From NCBI GenBank assembly GCA_947258385.1, contig CAMYII010000101.1, forward strand, positions 1-45,234: 45,234 nucleotides of DNA, written 5' to 3'. The notes beneath the pieces were generated by a model, which was not told where the DNA came from, made no database searches, and saw only the letters and a list, made by a program, of their open reading frames with translations. The translations under genes were made by a program, and so were the position numbers. Positions 44,366 to 45,234 of the stretch are shown here, one piece after another. The first letter of the stretch is position 1. Each line of letters opens with the position of its first letter. The DNA is from Acidiferrobacterales bacterium (GTDB lineage: Bacteria; Pseudomonadota; Gammaproteobacteria; Acidiferrobacterales; SZUA-150).

Positions 44366-45234
44366 ATGAAATCCCAAAAAAAATACCACAAAACCTTCAG
44401 CTGCGAGTTCTTCCCGCCCAAAACCGAGCAGGGCGAGGCCGGTCTGCTCGCCGCCCTGGATGAGCTGGCGCGACTGGGGCCAAAGTACTTTTCGTGCACC
44501 TACGGCGCGGGAGGCAGCACCCAGGAAGGCACCTATGCCACGGTCAAGACCATAACCGAAAAGGGACTGGTCGCCACGCCGCATATCACCTGCATCGGCT
44601 CCACCCGGGAGAAGATCCGCGGGCTGCTACGCGAGTACATGGCGCTCGGCGTCAACCGCATCGTCGCGCTGCGCGGCGACCTGCCGCAAGGCCAGGAGAA
44701 CACTGGTGAGTTCCGATACGCGAACGAGCTGGTCGCTTTCATCCGACAGGAGACCGGAGACCACTTCCACATCGAGGTGGCCGCCTATCCTGAGATGCAC
44801 CCGCAGGCGCCGAGCATGGCGGCCGACATCGCCAACTTCAAGCGCAAGGTCAACGCCGGGGCCAGCGCGGCCATTACGCAGTATTTCTACAACGCCGACG
44901 CCTATTACCGCTTTATCGACGACTGCGAGGACCTGGGCCTGGATATCGCCATCGTCCCGGGGATCATGCCGATCACCAATTACAAACAGCTGGCGCGCTT
45001 CTCCGAGGGCTGCGGCGCCGAGATCCCGCGCTGGATCGCCAGGCGCCTGCAGGGCTTCGGCGATGACCTGCCGTCGATCCGCGCCTTCGGCCTGGATGTG
45101 ACCACGGATTTATGCGAGCGGCTGCTGGCCGCCGACGCCCCGGGACTGCATTTCTACACCCTCAACCGCGCCGAGGCGACCACCAAGATCTGGCAAAGGC
45201 TCGGTCTGGACGCCCGACACCCTCAGGCCGGCGC
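44366..45234 (+). CDS. metF: Methylenetetrahydrofolate reductase (3' end outside window)
   Basis: Reduces 5,10-methylenetetrahydrofolate to 5-methyltetrahydrofolate, the methyl donor for methionine synthesis, using a bound FAD. The visible 289 codons start at ATG 44366 behind a T-tract. They show SCEFFPPKTEQGE (catalytic glutamate region), FSCTYGAGGST, HITCIGSTREKI, IVALRGDLP and AAYPEMHPQAPS, followed by ITQYFYNADAYYRFIDDC. Only the last few residues of the usual 290-300 are missing. It completes the methyl-cycle block. Confidence 0.96.
   Translation, partial: MKSQKKYHKTFSCEFFPPKTEQGEAGLLAALDELARLGPKYFSCTYGAGGSTQEGTYATVKTITEKGLVATPHITCIGSTREKIRGLLREYMALGVNRIVALRGDLPQGQENTGEFRYANELVAFIRQETGDHFHIEVAAYPEMHPQAPSMAADIANFKRKVNAGASAAITQYFYNADAYYRFIDDCEDLGLDIAIVPGIMPITNYKQLARFSEGCGAEIPRWIARRLQGFGDDLPSIRAFGLDVTTDLCERLLAADAPGLHFYTLNRAEATTKIWQRLGLDARHPQAG

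Overview
The window looks like a chromosomal piece of a gammaproteobacterium with a high-GC backbone and low-GC accessory patches. It is probably a facultatively respiring, possibly sulfur-metabolising lineage. Backbone genes of that type include cbb3 oxidase with its assembly factors, an octaheme tetrathionate-reductase-type cytochrome operon, RelA, two LpxL/HtrB-type acyltransferases, GspC, an OmpH/Skp-like protein and a metK-ahcY-metF block with a SAH riboswitch. The lineage is inferred from gene content only; no rRNA or tRNA was found.

Layout. 1-5552: ccoO (cut by the left edge), ccoN and a Yip1-family gene read leftwards, divergent from ccoI-ccoS. 5596-8791: a large repeat element (copy A), an unrecognised gene, a decayed second copy of the ccoS 3' end, a sulfotransferase and a putative lipoprotein. 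8868-11039: GNAT, a half-size UPF0016/GDT1 transporter and small membrane or secreted proteins. 11346-15281: an operon DUF302 - octaheme cytochrome c - cytochrome b - TlpA-like protein behind an FNR-type box spaced as in a class II promoter. 15573-25781: DUF924, lipoproteins, a prenylcysteine-methyltransferase-like protein, two orphan solute-binding proteins (PhnD-like, AcfC-like), NfeD-like, CHRD and hemolysin III proteins, with small membrane genes between them.

26004-29405 is read as a cluster of integron gene cassettes. Four leftward genes (YkgJ-like, YCII-like, GNAT, double zf-TFIIB) each have an attC-like imperfect palindrome, or half of one, directly behind the stop codon. No integrase is in the window. 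A broken XRE regulator and an excisionase-like gene lie among them. 29640-30020 is repeat copy B. 30156-37948 returns to backbone: M42-like peptidase, RelA, TerB-like, D-2-hydroxyacid dehydrogenase, OmpH/Skp, thioredoxin/HEAT protein, zf-TFIIB protein and a gspC with no other gsp gene beside it. 37991-38683 is repeat copy C, followed by two acyltransferases and the methyl-cycle genes (metK, ahcY, metF cut by the right edge).

The most unusual structure is the A/B/C repeat family. It has arms made of successive hairpins whose stems differ in sequence between copies but stay paired, around a shared core of about 140 bp, always next to gene 3' ends. The integron-type cassette array and the duplicated ccoS end are the other main signs of genome plasticity.
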